From Clostridia bacterium (GTDB taxonomy: Bacteria > Bacillota > Clostridia > CAKSNL01 > HGM11501): a DNA stretch of 64,000 nucleotides. Shown here piece after piece: positions 1 through 7,918 of this stretch. The DNA is taken from NCBI GenBank assembly GCA_017411325.1, contig JAFQQJ010000020.1:1-64000 (forward strand). Reading direction: 5' to 3'. Below the pieces are notes generated by a model that made no database searches, was not told the DNA's origin, and was given only the letters and a program-made list of their open reading frames with translations. The position numbers and the translations under genes are program-made. Each line of letters starts with the position of its first letter. The stretch's first letter is position 1.

Positions 1-442
1 AACTCTTCCGCGTTACTATTCAAGAGACTTCTCGGTTCACGGAACAAAGGCATGTTACACGGAAAACGGTGACATCTTCTATTTTGACAACAATCCTGAG
101 CATCACAAGTACGAATGGAACGCAAAAGGGCTTTTAAGAAACGCCGAACAGTATCAGGGAGAAAGCGATCATCCTATCTGGCAGGATCCTAAAAATATTT
201 CGGGCGGTCACGGCGGAATGGATGGCGTAGTGTTCTCCGCATTCTTAAATTGTGTTCAAAATGGTTGGGAAAGTCCAATTGACGTTTATGATGCGGCTTC
301 TGTTATGTGCATTTCCGCACTTTCCGAAGAGTCCATCGCAACAGGTCACGCAGTTGGCATTCCCGATTTCACAAACGGTGAATGGTTAAAGAGAGTCCAC
401 GGAGAAGATCATAAGTTCACAATAAGAAGGAAAAAACACTGA
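1..442 (+). CDS. Gfo/Idh/MocA-family oxidoreductase, C-terminal part
   Basis: The open frame enters from the left edge of the window in frame 2, so the N-terminal NAD(P)-binding Rossmann domain is not visible. The visible end carries the conserved tail of this family: a GGHGGMD motif, then a stretch like PIDVYDAASVM, ALSEESIATG and finally IPDFTNGEW. Members are NAD(P)-dependent sugar or inositol dehydrogenases; the GGHGGMD pattern also occurs in the related GH109-type glycosidases, so the exact activity cannot be told from the tail. The dgo-like operon lies just downstream, which suggests carbohydrate metabolism. Two hairpins follow the stop codon. Family is confident, substrate unknown. Confidence 0.8.
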   Translation, partial: TLPRYYSRDFSVHGTKACYTENGDIFYFDNNPEHHKYEWNAKGLLRNAEQYQGESDHPIWQDPKNISGGHGGMDGVVFSAFLNCVQNGWESPIDVYDAASVMCISALSEESIATGHAVGIPDFTNGEWLKRVHGEDHKFTIRRKKH

Positions 443-520
443 ATATAGACAGCGTTGTACCCTTCTATTCGATTTATTTGATATAATGCATTTTTAATGT
501 ATTAGTCTCATACCACTTGA

Positions 521-551
521 CATAAAAGCCGCCGTATTGGCGGATTTTATG
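521..551. terminator. hairpin downstream of the Gfo/Idh gene
   Basis: A 13-bp stem with one mismatch (521-533 pairing with 539-551) and a 5-base loop is followed by the T/A-rich start of a direct-repeat copy. It could act as a weak terminator; the stronger hairpin at 588-618 lies just beyond. Confidence 0.45.
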
Positions 552-588
552 TTTATTATCTTAAAATAATGTCTCAAACGAAAAAATA
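552..588. repeat. direct repeat, copy 1 (partner at 4281-4317)
   Basis: Starts TTTATTATCTTAAAATAA and continues through CTCAAACGAA. A nearly identical stretch occurs at 4281-4317. Both copies sit between two hairpins downstream of a sugar-metabolism gene, so they bracket the araC-dgo-sialidase block. Confidence 0.6.
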
Positions 589-618
589 ACAGCAGAAAGG
601 ACATCTTTCTGCTGTTTT
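588..618. terminator. rho-independent terminator
   Basis: Perfect 12-bp stem AACAGCAGAAAG / CTTTCTGCTGTT with a short loop and a following T run. It lies between the plus-strand oxidoreductase and the convergent minus-strand araC gene, so it may serve both. Confidence 0.75.
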
Positions 619-652
619 GCTATAAGTGGTAAGGTGAAAAATCAATATCATA

Positions 653-1435
653 TCATTTTATCTTTGACGGTGGATAGCCGAACATTTTTAAAAACGCCTT
701 GTAAAATCCCGAATAATCTTCAAAGCCACACTTATAAAATACCTCTGTGGGCCTCGCACCTTCGGCTATGAGGCTTCGGGCATATATAAGTCGCTTTTCC
801 GTTATATATCTGTGTAGGGGAGTTCCCATCTCTGACTTAAAGCTATGTAAGAGCGACGAGGTTGATATGTTTAAGTGCGATGCAATATCACAGGCTGTGA
901 TTCTTTTGCTTAAATTGCCTTTTATATATTCTATACACCGCCCGGAAACGCTGTCCTTTGCACGGCACCCGGGCTCGCTGCCTTCGATGCCAAAGCAATG
1001 TAATTCTGATATCAAAAGGTTATAAAGCGCATAGAGCAAGTGTTCCGCTCCGGCAGTTTCTTTTGTTAAAACGTGGCACATACGCTCTATGACATAGGCT
1101 ATCTCCGGGCTTACGTTATGTATGACAGATATTCTTTTAAACACGTCTGCCATTTCAGAGGGAACACAAATATCAGGAAAATTCAGCACAAGACGGGTAT
1201 ATACATTCTGATTTTTTATCTCAAAGCTGTGATAACACTCTTTCGGTATTATCAGCAAAGTGTCTCTTGTCAACTCCTCACAATAGTTTTCCGATAAGAA
1301 TGTGGCATCTCCGTCTATATAGTACAATATTTCGTGATATTCGTGAATTTCGTTACCCGACCGGATGGATTTGCCACTGGCATAACGAAATTTTATTCGG
1401 TTGTGTTTTTCTATAAATTCAAAACTTTTATCCAT
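653..1435 (-). CDS. AraC-family transcriptional regulator (dgo operon)
   Basis: About 260 residues: an N-terminal cupin-like sensor domain (an EIHEYHEILYYIDGDA-type strand pattern) and a C-terminal double helix-turn-helix ending in GFEDYSGFYKAFLKMFGYPPSK, the classic AraC signature. It is divergent from the KDPG-aldolase/DgoK operon and most likely senses a sugar or sugar acid to control it. The start is uncertain. TTG 1483 and ATG 1453 also lie in frame, but a promoter (TTGCCA-N17-TATAAT at 1442-1470) puts the transcription start close to ATG 1435, which has no ribosome binding site and would be nearly leaderless. Confidence 0.8.
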   Translation of the reverse strand: MDKSFEFIEKHNRIKFRYASGKSIRSGNEIHEYHEILYYIDGDATFLSENYCEELTRDTLLIIPKECYHSFEIKNQNVYTRLVLNFPDICVPSEMADVFKRISVIHNVSPEIAYVIERMCHVLTKETAGAEHLLYALYNLLISELHCFGIEGSEPGCRAKDSVSGRCIEYIKGNLSKRITACDIASHLNISTSSLLHSFKSEMGTPLHRYITEKRLIYARSLIAEGARPTEVFYKCGFEDYSGFYKAFLKMFGYPPSKIK

Positions 1436-1441
1436 AAATAT

Positions 1442-1470
1442 ATTATAGTACATATTTACAGGTTTGGCAA
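1442..1470 (-). promoter_or_regulatory. promoter of the araC gene
   Basis: On the minus strand, -35 TTGCCA (1465-1470) and -10 TATAAT (1442-1447) are separated by exactly 17 bases. The predicted transcription start falls at about 1435, on the likely ATG of the regulator. Confidence 0.65.
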
Positions 1471-1491
1471 TATTTTTTACCAAAAATGCAA

Positions 1492-1520
1492 TTTACATTT
1501 CTTTTTTAATGTAATATCAT
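1492..1520 (+). promoter_or_regulatory. promoter and possible operator of the dgo-like operon
   Basis: TTTACA (1492-1497), 17 bases, then TATCAT (1515-1520), about 20 bases before the aldolase start. The spacer contains an inverted repeat, TTACATT / AATGTAA with 8 bases between (1493-1514), a plausible binding site for the divergent AraC regulator. The promoter match is fair; the operator is inference. Confidence 0.5.
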
Positions 1521-1539
1521 CAACATTGAGGCGAAAAAT

Positions 1540-2190
1540 ATGAAAAATGATGTTATTAAAAGTATACCTGAAAACAAACTGATTGTAATAATCCGAGGCG
1601 TAGAGGAAAATAAGCTTTTGCCTCTTGTAAAGGCTATGTACGATGGCGGAGTGCGGCTTGCAGAGCTTACCTATGATAACAGCGGAAAGGTTGAAGATAG
1701 CCGTACAGCGAAAAACATAGCTATGCTTAAAGAACACTTTGGCGATACTATGCACATCGGTGCCGGAACGGTGACGGACACAAAAAAGGTGGAGCTTACC
1801 TATAAGGCCGGCGGTGAGTTTATTATATCTCCCGATACAAACGAAGCTGTAATTAAAGCCGCTGTAGAGCATGGTGTAGTATCTATCCCCGGTGCACTTA
1901 CTCCCACGGAGATACAGAAGGCTCTGAACTGCGGGGCGGATTTTGTCAAGCTGTTCCCTGTAACAAGCATGGGACCTGAATACGTAAAGGCCGTTAAAGC
2001 CCCCTTAAGCAACGCAAAGATGCTGGCGGTGGGAGGAATAGACTTAGATAATATTAAGGCATATCTTAAATGCGGTATATGCGGCTTTGGCATAGGCTCA
2101 AATATCATAGATAAAAAGCTCCTTGCATCATCTGACTATGGTGCAATCACATCCCTTGCTGAAAAATATGTAAATGCGGTGAGGGGGTAA
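1540..2190 (+). CDS. 2-dehydro-3-deoxy-6-phosphogalactonate/KDPG-type aldolase
   Basis: 216 residues, the usual length of the KDPG aldolase family (class I, Schiff base). The N-terminal half has VIIRGVEEN and an AELTYDN segment carrying the catalytic Glu; GAGTV and SPDTN follow, then DFVKLFPVT with the Schiff-base Lys, and AVGGID near the end. It cleaves a 2-keto-3-deoxy-6-phospho sugar acid to pyruvate and glyceraldehyde 3-phosphate. The following DgoK-type kinase overlaps it by one base (TAATG) and points to the galactonate branch. A GAGG ribosome binding site precedes ATG 1540. Confidence 0.85.
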   Translation: MKNDVIKSIPENKLIVIIRGVEENKLLPLVKAMYDGGVRLAELTYDNSGKVEDSRTAKNIAMLKEHFGDTMHIGAGTVTDTKKVELTYKAGGEFIISPDTNEAVIKAAVEHGVVSIPGALTPTEIQKALNCGADFVKLFPVTSMGPEYVKAVKAPLSNAKMLAVGGIDLDNIKAYLKCGICGFGIGSNIIDKKLLASSDYGAITSLAEKYVNAVRG

Positions 2191-3146
2191 TGCTTTTGGC
2201 AAACTACATAACAATAGATGGGGGCACTACCAATACCAGAATTAATCTGGTCCTGGGAGGAAAGGTTGTAGGCGCCGTAAAAATGAGCATCGGAGCAAAG
2301 CACAATGTGAGTGGCAATGCAGAATACAAAAGGCAAATTAAAGCTGCTATAAAAACATTACTTGACAATAACGGCATTGCCGAAGGTGATATATGCAGCA
2401 TACTTTGCTCCGGGATGATAACATCGGAATATGGCTTGTCAGAGCTTCCGCACACGGATTTACCCTGCGGTATAAAAAAGCTTCACGACACGATGCAGCG
2501 CACAAAAATAGAAGATATATCGCCCATACCCTTTGTATTTGTGAGGGGTATAAAAGCGGACTGCACGTCGATTGCAACTTCCGATATGATGCGCGGTGAG
2601 GAAACGGAGCTTATGGGGCTTTCGGAGAGTCTTTCAGCGAACACTCTTTATGTTCTTCCCGGCTCCCACTCAAAGCATATAATGACGGATGATGCCGGCA
2701 GAATATGCGATTTTCATACGGAATTTACGGGAGAGCTTATTGAGGCGGTGGCAAAAAACACCATCTTAAAGGATATAATTATGCTTGACTATGCCGATTT
2801 GGATTTTGCCTCACTTCAGGAAGGCTTTGAGTATTGCTGTGAAAACGGCGTAAATGCGGCATTTTTCAAGGTGAGGACGCTCAAAACCCTTTTCGGATAT
2901 TCGCTTCTTGAATGCACCTCCTTTTTTATAGGTGCGGCAATGTGCAGCGAGATAAAAAATATTATAAAGTCCGATGCAAAAAAAGTTGTAATCGGAGGCA
3001 GAAAACAGCTTCGGCAGAGTATGGAGTATCTTATAAAAGAAAACTCCGGAAAAGAAGTTTTTGCGGTAAGTGAAGAAGATTCAGCTAATGCGACAACTTA
3101 CGGAATAATAAAAATATTTGAATACGGGGATGAAACATATGAGTAA
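2190..3146 (+). CDS. dgoK: 2-dehydro-3-deoxygalactonokinase (DgoK family)
   Basis: 318 residues. The sugar-kinase/ASKHA fold opens with ITIDGGTTNTRINLV, the phosphate-1 loop of the DgoK family, followed by SGMITSEYGL and a RGEETELMG segment typical of these kinases. It phosphorylates 2-keto-3-deoxy-galactonate at O-6 and so supplies the upstream aldolase with its substrate. The start overlaps the aldolase stop (TAATG), which implies translational coupling. No galactonate dehydratase is visible in the window, so the acid substrate must come from enzymes encoded elsewhere or from another route. Confidence 0.85.
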   Translation: MLLANYITIDGGTTNTRINLVLGGKVVGAVKMSIGAKHNVSGNAEYKRQIKAAIKTLLDNNGIAEGDICSILCSGMITSEYGLSELPHTDLPCGIKKLHDTMQRTKIEDISPIPFVFVRGIKADCTSIATSDMMRGEETELMGLSESLSANTLYVLPGSHSKHIMTDDAGRICDFHTEFTGELIEAVAKNTILKDIIMLDYADLDFASLQEGFEYCCENGVNAAFFKVRTLKTLFGYSLLECTSFFIGAAMCSEIKNIIKSDAKKVVIGGRKQLRQSMEYLIKENSGKEVFAVSEEDSANATTYGIIKIFEYGDETYE

Positions 3147-4224
3147 TGCAAATGAATTTACAAAGGTTCTTTATCCGCCTTTTGAGGAGAGCTTTGATAA
3201 AAGCATACGCAAGTGGCAGGGCTGTCCCACTATTGCTATAACCAAAGGCGGAAGAATATATGCAGGGTGGTATACCGGAGGAAGCAGAGAGCCTCATATA
3301 GATAATTACAATCTGCTCAAATACAGTGATGATTACGGAAAGACCTGGTCCGAGCCGATATTCGTAATACCGGGAAGTCACGAGCATTTAGTGCAGGCCC
3401 TTGACATACAGCTCTGGTGCGCGCCCGACGGCAGATTATTTGTTTTTTGGGTACAGAATAATTTAGAGGAGGCAGGGATTGGCAAGGTTGGTTTTTACTC
3501 CGACGGATATATGTTTCTTGATAAAACCCACGCACAGTGGATGATGGTATGCGATAATCCCGACAGCGTAAATCCTGCATTTTCTGAGCCGAGATGCATA
3601 GATAAGGGCTTTTTACGCTGCAAGCCACTTTGCACCAAAAGCGGAAGATGGATACTCTTTAACTATTCCCAGGACTCAAATAATTATGAATACTCTGTTT
3701 CTGACGATAAAGGAGAAACCTTTACAAGACTTAAGGGAGCAGAAAAAATACCTACTCCTTTTGACGAGAGTATGGCATATCAGCTTAAGGACGGCAGTAT
3801 TAGAATGTTCGCCCGCACATACACGGGAGAGCTTGCAGAAAGCACATCCTTTGATGACGGAGAAACATGGACGCCTTCGATTTCTTCAGGAATTGCCAGC
3901 CCCAACACAAGATTTTTTGTGGCAACGCTGCCTTCGGGAAGTGTGCTCCTCATTAACAATGACCACAAAAAACAAAGAACAAATATGACTGTGTACCTTT
4001 CGGAGGATGACGGAAAGACCTGGAAGTATAAGCGTCTGTTAGATTCTTCTTCGAACACATCCTATCCCGATGTGGATTTATATAATGGAAGAATCTACCT
4101 TATATACGATAAAGAGAGATTACCTAACGGCAAAATTCTGTTTACTTCCTTTACCGAGGATGATATTAAAAATCCTGATTACGAATTTGAGATAAACTGC
4201 ATAAGTCAGGTTGAGCGAATGTGA
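3139..4224 (+). CDS. sialidase-like BNR-repeat hydrolase
   Basis: 361 residues with no signal peptide. Four Asp-box repeats of the S-x-D-x-G-x-T-[WF] type are visible: SDDYGKTW, SDDKGETF, SFDDGETW and SEDDGKTW, so this is a six-bladed beta-propeller of the sialidase/exo-alpha-sialidase superfamily. The start at 3139 overlaps the dgoK stop by eight bases and has a GGGG-type site upstream. Because it is cytoplasmic and coupled to 2-keto-3-deoxy-galactonate genes, it may act on an imported sugar or oligosaccharide rather than on host sialoglycans. The substrate is not known; proteins called sialidases on Asp boxes alone often have other activities. Confidence 0.7.
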   Translation: MSNANEFTKVLYPPFEESFDKSIRKWQGCPTIAITKGGRIYAGWYTGGSREPHIDNYNLLKYSDDYGKTWSEPIFVIPGSHEHLVQALDIQLWCAPDGRLFVFWVQNNLEEAGIGKVGFYSDGYMFLDKTHAQWMMVCDNPDSVNPAFSEPRCIDKGFLRCKPLCTKSGRWILFNYSQDSNNYEYSVSDDKGETFTRLKGAEKIPTPFDESMAYQLKDGSIRMFARTYTGELAESTSFDDGETWTPSISSGIASPNTRFFVATLPSGSVLLINNDHKKQRTNMTVYLSEDDGKTWKYKRLLDSSSNTSYPDVDLYNGRIYLIYDKERLPNGKILFTSFTEDDIKNPDYEFEINCISQVERM

Positions 4225-4257
4225 ATAGATTTAACCTTAGCAAAAATTCATTAAAAG

Positions 4258-4272
4258 CATATCAGATATGCG
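4258..4272. other. small hairpin before direct repeat copy 2
   Basis: GCATAT-CAG-ATATGC, a perfect 6-bp stem immediately upstream of the second repeat copy, mirroring the hairpin at 521-551 that precedes copy 1. Confidence 0.4.
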
Positions 4273-4280
4273 GGTGGATA

Positions 4281-4317
4281 TTTATTATCTTAAAATAACG
4301 CCTCAAACGAACAAATA
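4281..4317. repeat. direct repeat, copy 2 (partner at 552-588)
   Basis: Same TTTATTATCTTAAAATAA core and CTCAAACGAA continuation as copy 1, with a few substitutions. Like copy 1 it is followed at once by a strong terminator hairpin. Confidence 0.6.
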
Positions 4318-4328
4318 AATAACGAGAA

Positions 4329-4368
4329 GAAAACAAGTGTTTCGGAAACGAAACACTTGTTTTCTTTA
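4329..4368 (+). terminator. rho-independent terminator of the dgo/sialidase operon
   Basis: A perfect 15-bp stem (4329-4343 with 4350-4364), a 6-base loop and a following T-rich stretch. Confidence 0.85.
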
Positions 4369-4440
4369 TATATAAAAAAGTCTATAAAAGTATCATCAGT
4401 TCACATTATGGTGCAAAATTACCTCTTTTTTCTTAAAAAG

Positions 4441-4520
4441 TGCGTATTTACGTATAAAGCCTTGCATCACAAGGGATTGGGTGCGTAAAAAGTGCGTAAT
4501 CACTGCGTATTTTTTGCGTA
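4441..4520. repeat. iteron-like array of TGCGTA repeats
   Basis: TGCGTA occurs at 4441, 4482, 4493, 4504 and 4515. The last four copies are exactly 11 bp apart, about one helical turn, and the first is 41 bp before them. Such phased repeats bind proteins cooperatively, as in iterons, integrase arm sites or operator arrays. The array is the main content of the 400-base gap between the sialidase gene and the small gene at 4628; the rest is AT-rich and featureless apart from the hairpins and repeat listed separately. Confidence 0.65.
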
Positions 4521-4627
4521 AAAATAAAGCGGCTACTTTCGTGCACAAAAAAACCAACAAATAATTAGAAGGGAAATTTTTTTAAATAAAAACCTTTTAA
4601 TAAACAATAAATTAGGAGAGATACATT

Positions 4628-4906
4628 ATGGCTAAAATAATACGCAAGTGCAGACTTGCTGACTCCTCTCATAGGAACGTAGACCTGAGAATCTATGAAA
4701 ATATCATTATTGATACCATAAATAAAACTGTACCCCGGAAAAATCCTGCGGTATACAAGGATGCTTTCGTTACAGATAAGCTTAATCAAAGCGAGGCGGT
4801 AGCATTAGGCAGAGCCTTAGCCAAGATTGATGAGCTCATTGATGCCGGATTTTCGCTATGGGAAATCAAGGACTACATATATTATGGAATGGACGGGGAG
4901 ATGTAG
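4628..4906 (+). CDS. small protein of unknown function
   Basis: 92 residues, not recognised. Start ATG 4628 has an AGGAGAG ribosome binding site at the usual distance. The sequence is basic at the N-terminus (AKIIRKCRLADSS), then mixed charge with two predicted helices (NQSEAVALGRALAKIDELID and LWEIKDYIYYG). No signal peptide, membrane segment or metal motif is seen. The phased TGCGTA array lies about 110 bases upstream and the AAA ATPase promoter just downstream. Whether it is a cargo gene, an element-associated gene or a repeat-binding regulator cannot be decided. Confidence 0.6.
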   Translation: MAKIIRKCRLADSSHRNVDLRIYENIIIDTINKTVPRKNPAVYKDAFVTDKLNQSEAVALGRALAKIDELIDAGFSLWEIKDYIYYGMDGEM

Positions 4907-4934
4907 TAGAGCGAGAAAAAAGTGTCGAAAAATG

Positions 4935-4964
4935 ATAGTTTTTTCTCAAATGAGAAAAAACTAT
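4935..4964. promoter_or_regulatory. perfect 14-bp palindrome, possible operator
   Basis: ATAGTTTTTTCTCA and its exact reverse complement are separated by two bases. The right arm ends on the first base of the -35 box of the AAA ATPase promoter. A terminator role for the gene at 4628 is less likely because no T run follows. Confidence 0.55.
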
Positions 4965-4992
4965 TGACTGAAAATCTGCTTTGTGTTAAAAT
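4964..4992 (+). promoter_or_regulatory. promoter of the AAA/DUF4143 ATPase gene
   Basis: TTGACT (4964-4969), 17 bases, TAAAAT (4987-4992), about 24 bases before the start codon. Confidence 0.7.
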
Positions 4993-5015
4993 GATGTGGA
5001 AAAGAGGTGCGGAAA

Positions 5016-6218
5016 ATGATTCAGAGAAAGGAATACCTAGAAAATTTAATAGCTTTGCGTGATAAGCAGGTGATAAAAGTCATTACCGGAGTAAGAAGAT
5101 GCGGAAAATCTACCTTGTTTGAATTATATATTGAACATCTCAAGAAAACAGGAGTAGGAAAAGAGCAGATAATATCGGTAAATCTTGAAGATCTTGCTCA
5201 TTCTGATTTGTTGGACTATAAGGCATTATACAATTATATAACATCGAAACTTGTGCCCGATAAAAATAACTATATCTTTATTGATGAGGTTCAGAAGTGC
5301 GAAGGGTTTGAAAAAGCGGTTGACAGCTTATTTATAAAGAAAAACTGTGATGTTTATATTACCGGTTCAAATGCTTATCTTCTGTCGGGTGAACTTTCAA
5401 CATTACTTTCCGGCAGATATGTGCAGATTGATATGCTGCCTTTTTCGTTTAAGGAATATTATGAGGCAACCAAATCAAGCGGTAAGAGTAAGAAGGAAAT
5501 ATTTGACAGCTATTTAAGATATGGTTCTTTCCCTTATGTTGCGTATCTTGAAAACGACGATAAGATAATCAATCAGTATATTGAAGGCATATATAACACC
5601 ATCCTTCTGAAAGACGTTGCGACAAGAGAAAAAATTAACGACGTATCGGTGTTGGAAAATATCTTAAAGACCATAGCTTCCAGCATAGGCAGTCCCATAT
5701 CTGCGAAGAAGATAAGCGATACCCTTATATCGAGCGGAAGAAAAATATCTATCAATACAGTGGAAGCCTACTTAAGGGCGTTGACAGATAGCTACATTAT
5801 CTACAATGCCACAAGGTACGATATAAAAGGAAGACAGTTCTTAAAAACTCTCGGGAAGTATTATTTCGTAGACAGCGGTATAAGGAACCATATAATTAAT
5901 CAATCGGCAAGAGATATAGGACACTTACTTGAAAATATTGTTTACCTTGAGCTATTAAGAAGGAAGAACAGAGTTAATATCGGTAAGCTTGCAGATAAAG
6001 AGGTAGACTTTGTTGCCACAAATATGAATGAGGTTGAATATTATCAGGTATCTGCAAGTGTTCTTGACGAGAATACATTGAATAGAGAACTGGCAGTCTT
6101 GCAGGAAATCCGGGATAACTATCCTAAGTTCCTTCTGACGCTTGACGACATAGGAAAAGGTGCGAACTATGAAGGCATAAAGCAGATAAATATAATTGAT
6201 TGGCTCTTGGAAGGCTGA
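5016..6218 (+). CDS. AAA-family ATPase with DUF4143 domain
   Basis: 400 residues. The N-terminal P-loop ATPase domain has Walker A VRRCGKST near residue 30 and Walker B YIFIDEVQKC near residue 90; ITGSNAYLLSGELSTLLSGR is the sensor region typical of this group. The C-terminal half is the DUF4143 (restriction-endonuclease-like fold) region, with EVDFVATN near the end resembling a nuclease-fold strand. ATG 5016 is chosen over GTG 5007 because AGAGGTG is correctly placed before it. These proteins are common in gut bacteria and archaea, often near mobile DNA, and have no settled function. The gene stands alone behind its own promoter and palindrome. Confidence 0.85.
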   Translation: MIQRKEYLENLIALRDKQVIKVITGVRRCGKSTLFELYIEHLKKTGVGKEQIISVNLEDLAHSDLLDYKALYNYITSKLVPDKNNYIFIDEVQKCEGFEKAVDSLFIKKNCDVYITGSNAYLLSGELSTLLSGRYVQIDMLPFSFKEYYEATKSSGKSKKEIFDSYLRYGSFPYVAYLENDDKIINQYIEGIYNTILLKDVATREKINDVSVLENILKTIASSIGSPISAKKISDTLISSGRKISINTVEAYLRALTDSYIIYNATRYDIKGRQFLKTLGKYYFVDSGIRNHIINQSARDIGHLLENIVYLELLRRKNRVNIGKLADKEVDFVATNMNEVEYYQVSASVLDENTLNRELAVLQEIRDNYPKFLLTLDDIGKGANYEGIKQINIIDWLLEG

Positions 6219-6232
6219 ATGAAATCGTAAAT

Positions 6233-6270
6233 AAAAACCTACGTTGATGTAAATGTCAGCGTGGGTTTTT
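6233..6270 (+). terminator. terminator after the AAA ATPase gene
   Basis: An imperfect stem between AAAACC(T)ACG... and ...CGTGGGTTTT, followed by T residues. The remaining bases to about 6450 are AT-rich and show no gene. Confidence 0.6.
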
Positions 6271-6456
6271 AAGTTACTGGCGGTCAAGCAAATACGCAAG
6301 ATAATACTTATGATAAGAGTGCGGGATTGTGGCGGAATATAAAATTATACATAAAAAACACGGATACGTTTCCTTGCCATTTCTGCCTTTAAGTGTAACA
6401 TAGCAATAAATCCGTACAGCAAAAGACATAAAATGATTACGTGACTGCAAAAGCTG

Positions 6457-6485
6457 TTGACAAAGATTTTTTTCGGGAGTAAAAT
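6457..6485 (+). promoter_or_regulatory. promoter of the GH1 beta-glucosidase gene
   Basis: TTGACA (6457-6462), 17 bases, TAAAAT (6480-6485), followed by a 50-base leader and a GGAGGG ribosome binding site. Confidence 0.75.
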
Positions 6486-6538
6486 ACTGTTATACAAAAG
6501 AAAAACAAAATTTCAGCTTATAAACGGAGGGTGCAAAA

Positions 6539-7876
6539 ATGGACAACGTTTTTCCCAAGGATTTTATATGGGGCGTGGCAACAAGCGCAGGACAGATAGA
6601 GGGCGGAGCCTTGCAGGACGGAAGAGGAAAGAGCATATGGGATGTTTTTGCCGAAACTCCCGGAAAAATTTTCGGAGGACATACACCCTCGGTTGCCTGC
6701 GACAGCTATAACAGATTTGACAGAGATATAAAAATGCTTAAATTCCTTGGCGTGGACAGCTACCGTCTTTCCATGTCATGGTCAAGGGTGCTTCCCGAAG
6801 GAACGGGAAAACTCAACGAAAAAGGAATGGACTATTATAAAAGAGTTTTTGAAAAGCTGCTTGAAGCAGGAATAAAGCCTAACGTAACATTGTATCATTG
6901 GGATTTGCCTCAGGCGCTTGAAGATAAAGGTGGCTGGGTAAACCGTGATGTTATAGAATGGTTCGGCGAATATGCAGATAAGATGTTTTCTGCATTCGGA
7001 AGCCTTGTTCCCATGTGGTCAACGGTAAACGAGCCTATTGCCACATATGTGGGCTATGCCCTGGGAGGCTTTGCTCCCGGTCACAGAAATGAAAAGTGGG
7101 GGAATCAGGCTCGCCACAACATCTTAGTTGCTCACGGGAAGGGCGTGGAAGCCTTCAGAGCGGCTAATCTCAAAAACTCTGAAATTGGTGTGGTAATTGA
7201 TATCTGGAAACGTCATGCGCTTACAGACAGCGAAGAAGACAAAGCCCTTGTGATTGATCAGGATGAGCGTAACTGGAAGTTTTACTGCGACCCCATCCTT
7301 AAAGGAAGCTATTCAGACTATATCTTAAATAGGCTTTCCGAGGAAGGCACCCTTATGGAAATGAAGGAAGATGATTTCCGACTTACCTCCAAGAAGCTTG
7401 ATTTCTTCGGCCTTAATGTCTATAACCGCGTTATGGTAAGCAAAGATGCCAAGGCGAGGGCGGACTTTTCCCAGGGCGGAAACTTCCTCAACAACAAGAC
7501 AGAATATTACCCCGATGCACTTTACGATGCAGTAAAGCTTTTACACGGGCTTTATAACATTGATATTCCGATTTATGTTACCGAAAACGGTACATATTTT
7601 GAAGGGGAAGAGCCTACGGATGAAAACGGCACAGTTTTGGACTACGACCGAATAAAATACGTTTCGGGATTCCTTGACAGCCTTAAAAAGGCGCTTTCCG
7701 AAGGTTATGATATAAGAGGCTATTATCTCTGGAGCCTTATGGATAATTTCGAGTGGTCTGCAGGATATAACTACAAATTCGGAATAACCCGCCTTGACAA
7801 AGAGACGATGGAGCTTATTCCGAAAAAGAGCGCATTGTTCTATAAGGACTTCATAAAAGAGAAAAAAGGCATATAA
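6539..7876 (+). CDS. glycoside hydrolase family 1 beta-glucosidase
   Basis: 445 residues, the normal GH1 length. It opens FPKDFIWGVATSAGQIEGG, has TLYHWDLPQAL, the acid/base Glu in TVNEPI and the nucleophile Glu in VTENGT, and closes with YYLWSLMDNFEWSAGY. There is no signal peptide, so it is a cytoplasmic enzyme hydrolysing beta-glucosides such as cellobiose. Lacking an adjacent PTS gene, it is more likely a beta-glucosidase than a 6-phospho-beta-glucosidase, but the distinction is not proven. It is a single-gene unit with its own promoter and a bidirectional terminator. Confidence 0.93.
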   Translation: MDNVFPKDFIWGVATSAGQIEGGALQDGRGKSIWDVFAETPGKIFGGHTPSVACDSYNRFDRDIKMLKFLGVDSYRLSMSWSRVLPEGTGKLNEKGMDYYKRVFEKLLEAGIKPNVTLYHWDLPQALEDKGGWVNRDVIEWFGEYADKMFSAFGSLVPMWSTVNEPIATYVGYALGGFAPGHRNEKWGNQARHNILVAHGKGVEAFRAANLKNSEIGVVIDIWKRHALTDSEEDKALVIDQDERNWKFYCDPILKGSYSDYILNRLSEEGTLMEMKEDDFRLTSKKLDFFGLNVYNRVMVSKDAKARADFSQGGNFLNNKTEYYPDALYDAVKLLHGLYNIDIPIYVTENGTYFEGEEPTDENGTVLDYDRIKYVSGFLDSLKKALSEGYDIRGYYLWSLMDNFEWSAGYNYKFGITRLDKETMELIPKKSALFYKDFIKEKKGI

Positions 7877-7880
7877 ACTA

Positions 7881-7917
7881 AAAAAAACTGTTATCCGTAA
7901 GGATAACAGGTTTTTTT
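7881..7917. terminator. bidirectional terminator between GH1 and EAL genes
   Basis: CTGTTATCC-GTAA-GGATAACAG with A7 on one side and T7 on the other, lying between two convergent genes. Confidence 0.9.
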
Positions 7918-7918
7918 A

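Noticed and set aside
4441-4520. TGCGTA array as a CRISPR array
   Set aside because: Repeats are 6 bases and spacers 5 bases; no cas genes are present. The size fits protein-binding repeats only.
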